From Sneathiella limimaris (lineage in GTDB: Bacteria > Pseudomonadota > Alphaproteobacteria > Sneathiellales > Sneathiellaceae): 64,000 nucleotides of DNA. Below are positions 27,573 through 35,155 of this stretch, one piece after another (the stretch's first letter is position 1; each line of letters begins with the position of its first letter). The translations under genes and the position numbers were made by a program. The stretch spans positions 1,240,001-1,304,000 of the forward strand of contig NZ_JABBYJ010000001.1 of NCBI RefSeq assembly GCF_012932565.1. The letters are read 5' to 3'. A model generated the notes under the pieces. The model searched no databases and was not told where the DNA came from. It worked only from the letters and a program-made list of their open reading frames with translations.

Positions 27573-29311
27573 AGAAAACCGGCGCAGAACTGGCTCGCTT
27601 TGCCCTGGAACAGGTGGGCGTAACCCACACATTCGGCATTCCAGGCGTCCATAATACGGAACTTTACGATCAACTAAATCTGTCGAGACAAATCACACCG
27701 ATCCAGGTGACGCATGAGGCGGGTGCCGCCTTTATGGCGGATGCGGTAAGTCGAGTTAGTGATAGTATTGGAACGATTGTTGTTGTGCCAGCCGCTGGAT
27801 TAACTCACGCCGCCAGTGGGATTGGTGAGGCGTTTCTGGATGGAATTCCCATGCTGGTGATCTGCGGCGGAACCCGAAATGATCTGGAGTTTGAGTTTCA
27901 GCTTCATCAGATGGACCAACATCAATTTATGAAAGGTCTGACCAAGGAAACCTTTTTGGTCAAGAGCCATCAAGATGTGATCCCAATGCTGTATGAGGCT
28001 TACGGGATTGCAACTTCAGGGGAGCCCGGTCCCGTTTTCGTGGAAATTCCGGTCAACATCCAATTGATGGCAGGGGAAGTCTCTGACATGCCTGCCTATC
28101 ATCCGCTTGAAAAAGGGAATGTGAAGGCGGATCTTTCAGATGCCTTGAATGAGGCGGCTGAGCTTATCCGAAGCGCAAAGCGGCCTTGTATTTTTGCCGG
28201 GTGGGGAAGCCGGGATGCAGCACCCGAACTAACGACTTTGGCCGAAAGGCTGACTGCGCCAGTTGCAACGACGTTGCAAGGGCTGTCTGTCTTTCCCGCA
28301 GATCATCCGCTCCATGTGGGGATGGGCATTGGGCCGTCTACTGTTCCCGCAGCCCAGAAAGCATTTGAAGACTGCGATTGCCTGATTGCGATCGGAACCC
28401 GGTTCAGTGAAATTCCAACGGGCAGCTTTGGGGCCAAGGTTCCCGAAAATCTGATCCATATTGATATCAATCCAGATGCTTTAGGGGCCAATTATCCGGC
28501 AAAGGTTGGCATTGCGGGGGACGCGCAAGCTGTTTTGCAAGGATTGCTTGAAACTCTCGGCAATGATACCGGAACGCGGGATCGGGCAAAGGCAGCTCTG
28601 GAAGAGCTTATCTCTACTTCAAAATCGGCTTATCGAGAAGAATGGTATGGCCATGATAGTAAGGGTCGAGTTAATCCGGCCCGGTTTTTTGACGGGCTGG
28701 ATCGGTCGCTTGGATCCGATGCAATTATTGTCGTGGACGATGGAAATCATACCTTTTTGGCGGCGGAATTATTACCTGTTCATCGGGTAAAAGGCTTTAT
28801 CTGTCCGTCTGATTTTAACTGCATGGGGTATGCGGCTCCAGCAGCTATCGGTGCTAAGTTGGCCTCCCCAAGTTCTGATGTGGTTGCCGTCATCGGGGAC
28901 GGGGCGTTTACCATGACCTGTATGGAGATTCTAACCGCAAGCCGGAATAAACTTGGGATTGTCTATTATGTCTTCAATGATGGGGAATTATCGCAAATCG
29001 CCCAAGCGCAGGATCTTCCCTATAACCAGAAAACATGCACTGTGATGGGAGAGCTGAACGTAGCGGCAATCGCCGCCGCCACAGGGGCGGAGTATCTTGA
29101 AATTCTTTCCAACAAAAATGCGGAAGGTGTCGCGAAGGATGCGCTTTCGGTTGCAAGGGGCGGAAAGCCTGTAATCGTAAATGTACTTATTGATTATTCC
29201 AAGAAAACCGCATTTACAAAGGGAACCGTTCAAACCAACTTTAAACGGTTCCCCGTTGGCACAAAGGTCAGGATCTTGGGCCGGTCTCTATACCGGCGAC
29301 TTGTTCCTTAA
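27569..29311 (+). CDS. Thiamine-diphosphate-dependent enzyme, acetolactate-synthase-like
   Basis: 580 aa with the three ThDP domains in order. The N-terminal PYR domain has the catalytic Glu in THEAGAAFMADA; the central domain runs around residues 190-330; the PP domain has GDGAF with a downstream ND pair (VFNDGELS) in place of the classical NN. The start is ATG 27569, overlapping the FAD gene by 4 nt. No small regulatory subunit is adjacent, so a catabolic decarboxylase/lyase role (benzoylformate-, oxalyl-CoA- or ALS-like) is more likely than branched-chain synthesis. Its stop overlaps the convergent PEBP gene stop through TTAA. Confidence 0.83.
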   Translation: MKKTGAELARFALEQVGVTHTFGIPGVHNTELYDQLNLSRQITPIQVTHEAGAAFMADAVSRVSDSIGTIVVVPAAGLTHAASGIGEAFLDGIPMLVICGGTRNDLEFEFQLHQMDQHQFMKGLTKETFLVKSHQDVIPMLYEAYGIATSGEPGPVFVEIPVNIQLMAGEVSDMPAYHPLEKGNVKADLSDALNEAAELIRSAKRPCIFAGWGSRDAAPELTTLAERLTAPVATTLQGLSVFPADHPLHVGMGIGPSTVPAAQKAFEDCDCLIAIGTRFSEIPTGSFGAKVPENLIHIDINPDALGANYPAKVGIAGDAQAVLQGLLETLGNDTGTRDRAKAALEELISTSKSAYREEWYGHDSKGRVNPARFFDGLDRSLGSDAIIVVDDGNHTFLAAELLPVHRVKGFICPSDFNCMGYAAPAAIGAKLASPSSDVVAVIGDGAFTMTCMEILTASRNKLGIVYYVFNDGELSQIAQAQDLPYNQKTCTVMGELNVAAIAAATGAEYLEILSNKNAEGVAKDALSVARGGKPVIVNVLIDYSKKTAFTKGTVQTNFKRFPVGTKVRILGRSLYRRLVP

Positions 29312-29946
29312 GCTTTGACAGCAGGGTTCAGGCTGTAAGTGCCAACAAAGCTGTCCTTGGCAAGGACATGCCCCTCCATAGCCGCAAGAGCCTCAGGTCC
29401 ACCAAAATTTCCGGAAAGACCAAGCGTTTCCACGTCCAGGGCGTAAACCGTAAAATGATAATGGTGGACGATGCTGTCATTCCAGGGTGGGCAAGGGCCG
29501 TCATATCCGCCGTAGGTGCCGCCCATGTCTGCATCTCCTGCAAACCAGTCTGTGTAGTTATTAACCCCTGTAATCCCATAGGCTTGAGGGCCGGGCGTTT
29601 TTCCTTTTGCAACGATTTCAGAGCTATCGTCACCTTCCTCGATGGCAGAGATTGAGGGGTCAATATCAACAACAACCCAGTGATAGAAGTCCACCCGTGG
29701 TAAATCGGCAGGAACCGTTTTGCCTTCCTGATTTACGTCATCACCGACTGAAGGTACATCTGGATCATGGCAAATGAGGGCAAGGGATTTTGTTCCTTCA
29801 GGGGCGCCAGACCATGATATTTTTGGATTAATGTTGGTACTTAATGCGACGTGACCTTCGGCCGCTTGAACACCAAATGCGAAGCGGCCTGGAATTTCCT
29901 CTCCATCGTTCCATCCGTCGATTGTGACATTAAGTTGTGCTGTCAT
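29308..29946 (-). CDS. YbhB/YbcL (PEBP, Raf-kinase-inhibitor-like) family protein
   Basis: 212 aa of the phosphatidylethanolamine-binding protein fold. Marks are NINPKISWSGAPEGTKSLALICHDPDVPS, YHWVVVDIDPS and YDGPCPPWNDSIVHHYHFTVYALD, with the DPD and histidines lining the ligand pocket. No signal peptide is seen. The molecular role in bacteria is unsettled. It lies 24 nt downstream of the carboxyltransferase gene, probably in one unit, and shares its stop region with the convergent ThDP gene. Confidence 0.87.
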   Translation of the reverse strand: MTAQLNVTIDGWNDGEEIPGRFAFGVQAAEGHVALSTNINPKISWSGAPEGTKSLALICHDPDVPSVGDDVNQEGKTVPADLPRVDFYHWVVVDIDPSISAIEEGDDSSEIVAKGKTPGPQAYGITGVNNYTDWFAGDADMGGTYGGYDGPCPPWNDSIVHHYHFTVYALDVETLGLSGNFGGPEALAAMEGHVLAKDSFVGTYSLNPAVKA

Positions 29947-29970
29947 GATTAACTCCTCTTATTTCTCTTC

Positions 29971-31521
29971 TTAGGGACGGTAGCCAAAAGTGACCGGACC
30001 TTTTAGGTCTTCGAGTGTTGGGCTGATCCAACTGATCCACTGACAGAGGTGGGGTCTTGTCTCACGGGGATCAATAACCTCATGGACACTAAAGCTTTCT
30101 CCCCTGGGCATGGGGGATTGTTTGGCAGCAAGCTCAGCCTCTAATTGCTGACGGTAGGCTTCAGGATCAGCAGCGGCCTCGATCTGCTTTCGAAAAGCAA
30201 CGGCAACACCGCCTTCTACTGGCAAAGCACCCATTTCCGCACTCGGCCAGGCGAGGACATAGCTGTTGTCACTGAAGTGAGCCGCCGCAGCGACGCCAAA
30301 GGCCTTTTTCACAATAACAGTTGCCCAAGGGACGACGGAGCATACTGCTGCAGCGACGGCAGATGTGCCAAAGCGGATAGTTCCGGCCTTTTCGGAATCT
30401 GGCCCTATCATGAAGCCCGGCTCATCAACAAAATTCACTATGGGCATGTGAAAGAGATCGCAAAGTTCAATAAAGCGTTTGGTCTTGATTGCGGCATCAG
30501 CCCCCATGGCACCTGCATAATAGCGACAGTCGTTGCCGATGATACCGACCGGTTGCCCGTTCAGACGTGCAAAGCCCGTGATTAAGCTTGGGCCATATGA
30601 TTTATTCATTTCAAAGAAATCGCGGCGATCGACCACAAGCTGGATCAATTTCCGCATATCGAAAGGCTGTCGGCGGTTTTTGGGAACAATGGACAGAAGC
30701 TTGTCTTCACACCGATCCACGTTGTCTCCCGGACTGACAACGGGTGGAAGGTCCCACACATTTGTCGGTAGGAAACTGAGGAACGTTTTGACCTGATCAA
30801 GGGCGTCTTCTTCGTCTTTGGCAATGTTGGTGGCGACACCATTTTTGCTATGAATTTTGAAGTTTCCAAGGTCTTCCTTGGTGAGGTCTTTGTTCAACGC
30901 ACGCGAGACAACCGCCGGTCCAGCGATCAAGATTTGAGCCGTTTCCTTGGTCATGACTGAAAAATGTGATGCCGTAAAACGGGCTGCGGGAAAGCCAGCT
31001 ACAGGTCCAAGGGCCGCGGAAGCAACCGGAGCGACACCTAAAAGTTTTGCGATGGGTTGAAAGCGAGGTCGTTCATAAACAGGATTTCCCACCGGCCCGT
31101 TGGATTTACCTCCGGCAACACTACCGCCGCCACCTTCCAATAAGCGAATGAGGGGGCGTTTGTACTGAAGCGCTAGTTCTTCTGCATAAACACTTTTACG
31201 AAGGCCTGCTGCGTTGGGTGAGCCGCCTTTGACCGTAAAATCCTCGCCGCCAACAGCAACTGGACGACCTTCGATTGTGCCAAGGCCGGTTACATAGTTG
31301 GCAGGTGTGAAATCGAGCAAGGAGCCATCTTCACTCCGCTCTGAGCCACCAGCGATTTTTCCATGCTCGTTGAAGCTGTCTTCATCAAGGAGAAGATCTA
31401 TTCGTTCACGAACTGTGAGGCGCCCTTTGGCATGCTGAGAAGAAATTGCCTCGTCACCACCCATTTCGAGTGCTTTCTTCTTGAGGGCATTCAGTTCATC
31501 AACTTCTTTTTCCCAACTCAT
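29971..31521 (-). CDS. Acyl-CoA carboxylase carboxyltransferase subunit (propionyl-/methylcrotonyl-CoA type)
   Basis: 516 aa biotin-dependent carboxyltransferase with the two crotonase-like halves (AccD5/PccB/MmdA family). Blocks are KGRLTVRERIDLLLDEDSF, GGEDFTVKGGS, LLEGGGGSVAG and VDEPGFMIGP. I chose ATG 31521 with GGAG 5 nt upstream. No biotin carboxylase or biotin carrier gene lies nearby, so the partner is encoded elsewhere. Methylmalonyl-CoA mutase at 61908 would use the product if the substrate is propionyl-CoA, but the pair is not linked in one operon. Confidence 0.87.
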   Translation of the reverse strand: MSWEKEVDELNALKKKALEMGGDEAISSQHAKGRLTVRERIDLLLDEDSFNEHGKIAGGSERSEDGSLLDFTPANYVTGLGTIEGRPVAVGGEDFTVKGGSPNAAGLRKSVYAEELALQYKRPLIRLLEGGGGSVAGGKSNGPVGNPVYERPRFQPIAKLLGVAPVASAALGPVAGFPAARFTASHFSVMTKETAQILIAGPAVVSRALNKDLTKEDLGNFKIHSKNGVATNIAKDEEDALDQVKTFLSFLPTNVWDLPPVVSPGDNVDRCEDKLLSIVPKNRRQPFDMRKLIQLVVDRRDFFEMNKSYGPSLITGFARLNGQPVGIIGNDCRYYAGAMGADAAIKTKRFIELCDLFHMPIVNFVDEPGFMIGPDSEKAGTIRFGTSAVAAAVCSVVPWATVIVKKAFGVAAAAHFSDNSYVLAWPSAEMGALPVEGGVAVAFRKQIEAAADPEAYRQQLEAELAAKQSPMPRGESFSVHEVIDPRETRPHLCQWISWISPTLEDLKGPVTFGYRP

Positions 31522-31603
31522 GATTTCTCCATAGATCATTTCAGATGGTTTACGGGAGAATCAGATTAAAGGGGATTGGGGGAAGTTTCAAAAAGTTATT
31601 GAA

Positions 31604-31629
31604 AAGGCAAAACCCCGCAAGCGGGGTTT
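31604..31629 (-). terminator. Terminator after flaF copy 1
   Basis: AAACCCC (31610-31616) pairs with GGGGTTT (31623-31629) around loop GCAAGC. On the minus strand the stem is followed by TTTTGCC. It lies 30-50 nt after the flaF stop. Confidence 0.75.
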
Positions 31630-31657
31630 GATTGCAGTTCTGATTTGGTTTCAGAAT

Positions 31658-32038
31658 TTATGTGGCGGGTTGCTCTGACATTTCCCCTGAAGGTTTATTC
31701 TGTGGTTTTAAACCTTCCATAATCTGCTTATTTACAGAGATTAAAGGAGCCAGTTCGGCTTCGCCTTTCATGGCTGGAATACTGTACTTATTCACCCAGA
31801 TCGCTAGGGAAATAAGCTGAGCCCTGAGTTCCAGGGGGAGTTTGTTCTCCTCGGAAGCGAGGTCCACTTGCAATGTGAGCCAGAGTTGCCGGTTGTCGGC
31901 GACGGCTTTTACGACTGCAACTGGACCTTCCGCCTCAGCTTTTTCCAAAGCTCGAGTGAAGATTGCGAATGCCCGATATTCCGTCTGTTTCGGGCTTTCG
32001 GTGCTCTGATTTGCCTTTTGATATGCTGCTACAGACAT
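31658..32038 (-). CDS. flaF: Flagellar biosynthesis regulator FlaF, copy 1
   Basis: 126 aa. FlaF is the alphaproteobacterial factor needed for flagellin secretion and synthesis and counteracts FlbT. The FlaF pattern is AYQKANQSTESPKQTEYRAF, then NRQLWLTLQVDLASEENKLP and LISLAIWVNKYS. It follows flagellin 1 by 68 nt. A second FlaF, at 37590-38000, aligns along its whole length. Confidence 0.93.
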   Translation of the reverse strand: MSVAAYQKANQSTESPKQTEYRAFAIFTRALEKAEAEGPVAVVKAVADNRQLWLTLQVDLASEENKLPLELRAQLISLAIWVNKYSIPAMKGEAELAPLISVNKQIMEGLKPQNKPSGEMSEQPAT

Positions 32039-32106
32039 TCTTTAGACTCTTACTATCCCTGACATCGTACTTAATTTTCACCGAAAATCGTTACGATTGT
32101 CTTACC

Positions 32107-33240
32107 TTACTGGAATAGAGAGAGGATTGACTGTGGACGCGCGTTGGCAATTGACAGAGACTGAATACCAAGTTGTTCCTTGGTCTGCAGTGCCTGCAGT
32201 TCAGCGCTGGCTTCGGCAAGGTTCGCATCGACCAGGATACCCAGGCCTTCCTGAAGCTTATCAACCAGCAACTGGGTGAATTCACTTTGCGTATCCAGAC
32301 GGTTGGCGGCTGTACCCAAGGTAGTCATAATTTGGCCAACCAGAGTTTCCGCGTTATCCAGAACCGAAATCGGATCACCGGCGATCACACCGGCAGTTGC
32401 GCCTGTCAAAGTTGTGGCGACTGTGACAGTTTCACCATGGGCAATTTCAACGACACCATCTTCTTCGATAGTGACGGCAAAGCCTTCCTGGCGCATGACA
32501 TTGGCCATGATGCCAACCATCTGGTTGTTTGACTGTGTCGCGGTGTCAACTGTCACTGCATGGACATAAATTCCGTTAGCTTCATCGACAGATGATGTAA
32601 GAGGGTTACCGTCTTCTGTAATTTCGAAGATGTGAACATCACCACTGGCGAGTGTCAGAGTGATCGTGTCGTCTTCTGAAACAGAGAAGGTGTTGTCCAG
32701 TGTTAGGGTAGCGGCCTGACCGGACAGATCGAAGTTTGACAGACCAAGGGATGCAACAGTTGCATCCTGAGCGGCTACTGTTTGTGTAACGCCGCCAAGC
32801 GCTGACAAAACTTCAAGGTCGGTGCCAGAACCATCGATCAGGTTAACACCGTTAAAAATTGATGTATTTACGATAGATGTAATTTGCTCAACAAGCGCAT
32901 CGGCTTCTTCCTGCAAGATCGTAACATCAAGGCCATCATTAAATGCCTGGGTTACTTTTTTATTCAGGTCGATGAGTACTTCAGAAATCTGAAGGGCGCC
33001 TGCGTTGGCCATGTTCACTGTTGCCTGACCGAAAGAGAGACCTTCCTGGATCGCTTTCAAAGAACCAACATCGCCGCGCATGCCTTGAGCAATTGTGAAC
33101 GTGGATGGGTCATCTTTCGCTTCTGCAACTTTAAGTCCGGTTTCAATTTGCCGCTGAACAGTATTCAACGAGTTCTGTGTTAATGACAATGTGCGCAGTG
33201 CAGCCATTGCCGTAACGTTAGTATTTACTGAAAAAGCCAT
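32107..33240 (-). CDS. Flagellin, copy 1
   Basis: 377 aa filament protein exported by the flagellar type III system. The conserved N-terminal helical region is MAFSVNTNVTAMAALRTL, with DDPSTFTIAQGMRGDV, and the C-terminal one ends SIANARPQSILSLFQ. The middle 140-300 region is a beta-rich variable domain, longer than in minimal alphaproteobacterial flagellins. Only one tyrosine is visible (NGIYVHAV). AGGAG precedes the ATG, and a sigma-54 site lies at 33306-33321. It forms a unit with flaF copy 1. Confidence 0.96.
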   Translation of the reverse strand: MAFSVNTNVTAMAALRTLSLTQNSLNTVQRQIETGLKVAEAKDDPSTFTIAQGMRGDVGSLKAIQEGLSFGQATVNMANAGALQISEVLIDLNKKVTQAFNDGLDVTILQEEADALVEQITSIVNTSIFNGVNLIDGSGTDLEVLSALGGVTQTVAAQDATVASLGLSNFDLSGQAATLTLDNTFSVSEDDTITLTLASGDVHIFEITEDGNPLTSSVDEANGIYVHAVTVDTATQSNNQMVGIMANVMRQEGFAVTIEEDGVVEIAHGETVTVATTLTGATAGVIAGDPISVLDNAETLVGQIMTTLGTAANRLDTQSEFTQLLVDKLQEGLGILVDANLAEASAELQALQTKEQLGIQSLSIANARPQSILSLFQ

Positions 33241-33576
33241 TTTCTTTCTCCTGTAGCAATTTCAAATAGCAATCATTTGATCGCAAACTCACTCGGGCCT
33301 TGATTTGCAACAGGTGTGCCAGTTTTATAAATAATTGATTTTGTTGATATATTAGAGATTTGATAAAAAATTTGCGGAGAATTTGCTAAGGAAAAACGGA
33401 ACTTAACTAGGAAAAAACTGCTTAGCTCGGAATCAATTGCCTGCAGGGCGAGTATCTGATGCGCATATGACTCTAATGAGTTGAGTTCTGGAAAAATGAT
33501 TATTGATTGAGGATCTGTTAACCATAAAGTTGGATACTGAGACTAGATACAGTTGAGACATCCAAGAGGCGCGGAC
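33241..33576. other. Divergent intergenic region between flagellin 1 and sulfotransferase 1
   Basis: 336 nt without a gene. It holds the sigma-54 site (33306-33321) reading towards flagellin 1, and a weak leader hairpin TCAAAT/ATTTGA (33262-33280). The right half is AT-rich; I see no clear promoter for the sulfotransferase gene. Confidence 0.6.
33306..33321 (-). promoter_or_regulatory. Sigma-54 (RpoN) promoter of flagellin 1
   Basis: On the minus strand the sequence is TGGCAC-ACCTG-TTGCA: the -24 GG and -12 GC doublets are intact with the right spacing (TGGCAC-N5-TTGCW). It ends 66 nt upstream of the flagellin ATG. Late flagellar genes of alphaproteobacteria are commonly RpoN dependent. Confidence 0.88.
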
Positions 33577-35148
33577 GTGAGTAGAGCATTAAAGAGAAAA
33601 CAGGCCCTAAAACAAAAGAAAGAGGCAAAGAAACTTGTGCTGTCTCCAGCCTCCACAGGTTTGTCAAACGAGCAGCTTATTCAGTTGAAGAAGATCATGA
33701 CGCTCGCTGATACCGCGTTTGCAGAGGGGCGTTATCCAGAAGCGGAGAAATGTTGTAAGCTGGCATTAGGGATGTATCCTAAATATGCAGATCCTTATCA
33801 CTTGCTTGGTGGTATTGCATTGCAGATGGATAAATATGCAGAAGCCGTCGCTTTGTTTGAGCAGGCACTCAAGATTGCTCCTAATGCACCTATTTCCCTG
33901 AACAACTACGGAATTGCCCTCAAATTTTTAAATCGGCATGAAGAAGCTTTGGTTGCATTGAATAAGAGCCTGAAGCTGAAACCGAATTATCATGAAGCCC
34001 TAAATAATAAAGGCAGTGTTCTGAGTGTCTTGGGTCAGATGGATAAGTCAATGCCGTTTTTTGAAAAATCGGCCAAGGTCAATCCTCTTTTTGGAAAGGC
34101 CTACTATAACATTGCGACGGGGCATAAATTCAAAGAAGGGGATCATTTTTCCCAAATACTCCAGGCCGGCGAATCCAATCTGGAGAAGATGACTGAAACA
34201 GATCAAATGAACATGCATTTTGCCTTGGGTAAATATTATGAAGATCTGAAAGATTATAAGAAAGGGTTTTCGCATTATTTGAATGCCAACAGTTTGAAAC
34301 GGAAAACGCTGGATTATTCTGTGGAAACGGCTGAAAATATGATGCTGAAAATGGAGCAGGTGTTTTCAGAGGAAAGCGATTGGCCTCAAAGGACAGATGT
34401 TGGATCTCAGTCCGATGTTCCAATTTTTGTGCTTGGGATGCCACGTTCCGGGACAACCTTGACAGAACAAATTCTAGCAAGTCATCCGGAAGTATTCGGT
34501 GCCGGTGAGTTGAAATTGTTGAATGTCGCTGCGAATGGATTGGCAGTAAATAACGAGGGCTTCTTTCCGACAGCAGAAGGCGTATTGGAGAAATTTGAGA
34601 AAGACATTCGCCGGAGAGGTGATTTATTTGTCTCTGAATTGAGAAAATATGATCCTAAGGCTGCTCACATTACGGATAAAATGCCGCAGAATTTTCGCTA
34701 CCTGGGTCTAATTCATGTTCTGATGCCCAAGGCAAAGATTATCCATTGTCGCCGGAATCCAGTCGATACGTGCCTGTCCAACTTCAGGATCCTTTTTGGC
34801 GAAAAAATGGAATACACCTATGACCTGAGAGATATTGGACGGTACTATCTGGCGTACGATCGGCTAATGAAACATTGGGAAAAAGTGCTTCCAGGCAGGT
34901 TTTTGACGGTTCAGTACGAAGATGTCGTCGCTGATTTAGAAGGGCAAGCCAGAAAAATCATTGATTATTGCGGATTGGATTGGGATGACGCCTGTTTATC
35001 ATTCCACAAGACGAAGCGAAGTGTTCACACAGCGAGTACAACACAGGTGCGCCAACCAATCTACAACAGTTCGGTTGGTCGCTATGAGCGGTATGGAGAT
35101 TTGCTGAAACCGCTCCTGGACACATTGGCGCCGGTGTTGGAGGCTTAA
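33577..35148 (+). CDS. TPR-repeat sulfotransferase, paralogue 1
   Basis: 523 aa from GTG 33577 (GAGG 7 nt upstream). The N-terminal ~230 residues are tetratricopeptide repeats (YPEAEKCCKLALGMYPKYAD, YAEAVALFEQALKIAPNAP and so on). The C-terminal half is a PAPS-dependent Sulfotransfer_3 domain: phosphosulfate loop GMPRSGTTL near residue 286 and 3'-phosphate motif HCRRNPVDTCLSNF near residue 389. The ending ASTTQVRQPIYNSS resembles the tyrosylprotein-sulfotransferase S-x-x-QV-x-x-P motif. No signal peptide, so it acts in the cytoplasm. The acceptor is unknown; placement among flagellin genes suggests the filament or its glycan. Confidence 0.88.
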   Translation: MSRALKRKQALKQKKEAKKLVLSPASTGLSNEQLIQLKKIMTLADTAFAEGRYPEAEKCCKLALGMYPKYADPYHLLGGIALQMDKYAEAVALFEQALKIAPNAPISLNNYGIALKFLNRHEEALVALNKSLKLKPNYHEALNNKGSVLSVLGQMDKSMPFFEKSAKVNPLFGKAYYNIATGHKFKEGDHFSQILQAGESNLEKMTETDQMNMHFALGKYYEDLKDYKKGFSHYLNANSLKRKTLDYSVETAENMMLKMEQVFSEESDWPQRTDVGSQSDVPIFVLGMPRSGTTLTEQILASHPEVFGAGELKLLNVAANGLAVNNEGFFPTAEGVLEKFEKDIRRRGDLFVSELRKYDPKAAHITDKMPQNFRYLGLIHVLMPKAKIIHCRRNPVDTCLSNFRILFGEKMEYTYDLRDIGRYYLAYDRLMKHWEKVLPGRFLTVQYEDVVADLEGQARKIIDYCGLDWDDACLSFHKTKRSVHTASTTQVRQPIYNSSVGRYERYGDLLKPLLDTLAPVLEA

Positions 35149-35155
35149 GACATAA

